Shown in pieces: positions 61,026 to 64,000 of a stretch of DNA of 64,000 nucleotides. The translations under genes and the position numbers were made by a program. Below the pieces are notes generated by a model. That model was not told the origin of the DNA, did no database searches, and was given only the letters and a program-made list of their open reading frames with translations. This DNA is from Rostratula benghalensis (Eukaryota; Chordata; Aves; Charadriiformes; Rostratulidae). Position 1 is the first letter of the stretch. Each line of letters begins with the position of its first letter. The DNA is taken from assembly GCA_013399305.1 (NCBI GenBank), contig VXAI01000067.1:1297490-1361489 (forward strand). The letters are read 5' to 3'.

Positions 61026-64000
61026 TTGTGGTTTATGAGAGTTTATTACTTCTAATTTAAAACTAAAGGTTTAACCTAATATGAAAATTTCCTGTCTTTA
61101 TTCTCCAGAATTCTAGCTGCCTTTTGTGTGCATAAAGCTGGATACTACTATCCTTACACTGCAGATATTGGCTATGCTTATAGTAGGCACAGAGAGTAAA
61201 ATTGGGCAGGATCTAGCCATACAAAAGAATTTTGAATATAGCCAGGGCCTTTGACTCATATGGCTGAGTTTACCTTTGGTCTCACTCTGTCCTCAAAGCA
61301 CAGATGCAGTTCTGTGGGTGTAACTGAGGAGGGAACAGAGCTTGTAACTTGGAAGCTATAGTGTGTGAAAACAAGTTAAAACTCAAGCAGAATTATTGAT
61401 TCTTTTAAAGTTTTGTCCTTTTATGATACATGCTAAGCCAGGTACAGCAGCAAATGTTTATTTTCTATAGCTTGTTATTCTGCTGGCTAAAACCCCACAT
61501 TGCTTAGTGGAATCAAGGTCCTCTGTGACTTTCAGTCCTGTCACTCACATTAGTCATGAAACAGAGGTCTCTGAAGTCTAGGAGAGCAGAAAGTATTCAT
61601 AGGGTGATCAGAGCTTGTGAACTCTACTGAATTATTTGGAGTTCCTCCTGTGGTGATGTCCAAGTATCCCCAGTCTGACAGACTTGCCAAGCCTTGGGTC
61701 TTACAAAAAAAGAAAAAGACTGTCATGATAGCTCAGAGACCCAGCTGAATCCGGTGAGGAGGATACTGGCAAAATTTGCTGTGCATTTAATAATGTTTCT
61801 TTTTCCCAGGAGTATTATAAAGTGATCTGTTATGTGCATCTGCTTGTTCTATTTCTGTTTCTTAGCCTGAGATTCCTAACACAGGAGGCAATAACCCTGC
61901 ATCGTGTTAGATCATATCATGTCACATTGAATGTTGACCTTGGCTGACATAACGTGACATGCTACAGTTGAAGTAATGTAATGTGAGCCAGTGGATCATG
62001 TGCTCAATGTTAATCTGAAGTTATTATCTGTGAACATAGCAAAAGGCTTGGATAGTGTGTTGTATGGATCTGCCCTCTGTTCCTCAGGCAGTCTGAGCTG
62101 CATGCATTTAAGCTACCAACCAAAAACAACAGGGAGGAAGAAGAGGGGCAAAGCCTAGACAAGTGTTCTCTGAGAGGTAGTAACAAAGATGCTGACCAGT
62201 TTAGCATGAGTCTACGGCTAATCTGCTGAAAGACATTGTATCGCTCTTGATACCACAATAACCTCAGTAGAAGTGCAACCATACAGTGGGAGTCCTGGCC
62301 ATCAAGTAATTGTACCCTTTGGAGTTTTTGGTATAGAAAGCTGTAGTTTTCTGAGTAGATTTGATGTTGAAGGTATTGCTGAACATATTTATTGATATTA
62401 CTTTAGTTAAAACAGTTAATATAAATGTTAGGCCTTATGAAGTTAATCAAGTTTGTAACATTTCCTTTGTTCATGCTCTTGCTTGATCTTTTAACCCAAT
62501 GCAAAATTGTACCCAATACTATGTGGGTTGATCTGTGTTGTTTTCCTAGGGAGACCGCATCTCTTCTTGGAAGATATTTTGTAAATTACATGTCAGATTA
62601 AAGCATGCCTATAAAGTAATTGCTTGAATTTAAATATTAAGAAAAAAATCCTACTCAGTGCTAAAATTGTCTATTGTTTCTTCAGCGGTTTAGCTGTGCT
62701 CAAAGCCTCCTTCTCCCATCATATGCTCCTCTAACAGGATCATGTTCTTTAATGGGATCACTGGCTGGCTGACTTCTTTGTGCCACCTTCATTCTTATTC
62801 AGCCAGCTCTAACTGACAGGGGGTATTATTCTTGACTTTTTGTTAGGCCAATAATTTCAGTCCTCAGTGGTTAAAAATTAGCTTTATAAAACTGTAAGTG
62901 TGCATCTGCTTTGGTGAAAGCACTAGGCAACCCAAGCTGGAAGCATTTTAAAAATGAGGTAACAGTGTACCTAGTGGCCTAATTTGATGAATGTTGGCAT
63001 GTAGATTTGCACAGAATTTTTGAATGCTGTAAATCTTGAGTGCCATAAATCAGGCTTTGGAGTACCTTAGAACACCTAGTAAGAAAAATGGAAGCTTTAT
63101 CATCTTCCTTTGGAGGAAATGGCTTTTCTTACTCTGAACTGCCCTTTTGATCATAGATCAGTGCTGCATTCTTGGCTATACTGAGCCTAATTGTGCTCAC
63201 ACTGAAGAAACCTAAAAATTGCCGTCTGCTTCAGGAGTACATGTGTAGACTGTAGCTAGTAGAGTAGCAGTTTATGGGTGAAACTTTCTTCTATATAATC
63301 TGCAAATCCTCAAGACTTTCCTAGCTGAAATTATTTAATGAAAGCTACTTTGTCTCTTACATACTTTTAGTTTTCTCTGTTCCTGTTAATCTTTAAAACT
63401 ATGGGCTAGCGATAGAAGTATTTTCACAAGTTTCTAACAGAAAGAGTAGCACTGCCATAACCTAATAAGATGAAGTAAAGGACGATAATTTGTCCTTGTC
63501 ACTGCCAATATTCTAAAAAATTAATTAGAAAGAAAATTACACTCTGACTCTGGGCTAGACACAGCCGTGTTGCAGACTTTTCCCCAACCAGGTTTAAATA
63601 GCAAGCAGCTGAGGTGGGTAATGGTCTGATCTGAGTACTTTGCTGTAGATTGTTGTGGCATCTTGATAAAAAACAATAGAGGACATGAAGCAGCATAGCA
63701 ACAGATTGCAAAGAAAGTAAGGGCATGTTTCATACAGATTTCCAGCCTTGTGTTTAAAACAATATCAGGAGCATGGAAAAATTCATTTGCTTCACTAGAA
63801 TTAAGGAGACTGAGATTGTCAGTTGCCAGGCTCAAGTGGGTCATCAAAGCACAGAACACAGAAAGCTTAATGCAAAACCTTAATAGTATTTAATCTAATT
63901 TGAAATTGGGAAACTATGGAAAAACCAGGTAATTTGAATACTAATTTCCAGAGAGGAGCATCATCCCAGACATGAATGTAGTCAGGAATAAAAAGACATT
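61026..64000. other. Non-coding stretch, no gene seen
   Basis: No gene, named repeat or clear exon is seen up to the window end. A minus-strand open frame of 112 codons (63521-63859) shows no recognisable domain. Confidence 0.55.

Noticed and set aside
1..64000. CRISPR array, bacterial operon or phage-type system
   Set aside because: No regularly spaced repeats, no clustered long genes and no ribosome-binding-site pattern. The CR1, MIR and LTR content shows this is vertebrate nuclear DNA.

Overview
The window looks like vertebrate nuclear DNA from a bird. The evidence is the repeat content: a long degraded CR1 LINE (the dominant avian retrotransposon), four more CR1 fragments, one degraded LTR of a retrovirus-like family that I recall from bird genomes, and one or two very old MIR-type SINE remnants. 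The sequence is AT-rich and CpG-poor by eye, and has many poly-A/poly-T runs. There is one assembly gap (17993-18457). Nothing suggests prokaryotic, viral or organellar DNA. The species, chromosome and host gene cannot be named from this sequence.

Layout. 1-1272: 3' part of a CR1 element, with reverse-transcriptase motifs spread over three reading frames. 1273-17490: unannotated DNA with CR1 3' ends at 4536-4610 and 8474-8623, and a weak exon candidate at 12656-12773. 17490-19130: MIR-like fragment, assembly gap and a CR1 3' end. 19131-30490: no gene; a pair of diverged repeat copies (22346-22517 and 24445-24606), a 20-bp palindrome and a good CTCF-like motif at 25881-25894. 30491-30754: well-supported MIR. 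31657-32384: two exon-like segments with acceptable splice signals. 34560-34800 and 37430-37570: stretches unusually rich in CpG and homeobox-type AT motifs, possible conserved regulatory DNA. 42041-42362: CR1 fragment on the minus strand. 43140-43800: another possible conserved non-coding stretch. 54471-55008: degraded avian ERV LTR. 57576-57628: 22-bp tandem repeat. 60994-61025: perfect 32-bp palindrome.

No protein-coding gene can be supported. The longest open frames without Ns (up to 167 codons) are about what chance would give in 64 kb of this composition, and none has a recognisable domain. The window is best read as intergenic DNA or part of a large intron. I saw no undescribed multi-gene system. 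The points most worth checking are the 32-bp palindrome, the unclassified repeat pair, the CTCF-like site, the CpG-retaining blocks and the three exon-like segments.
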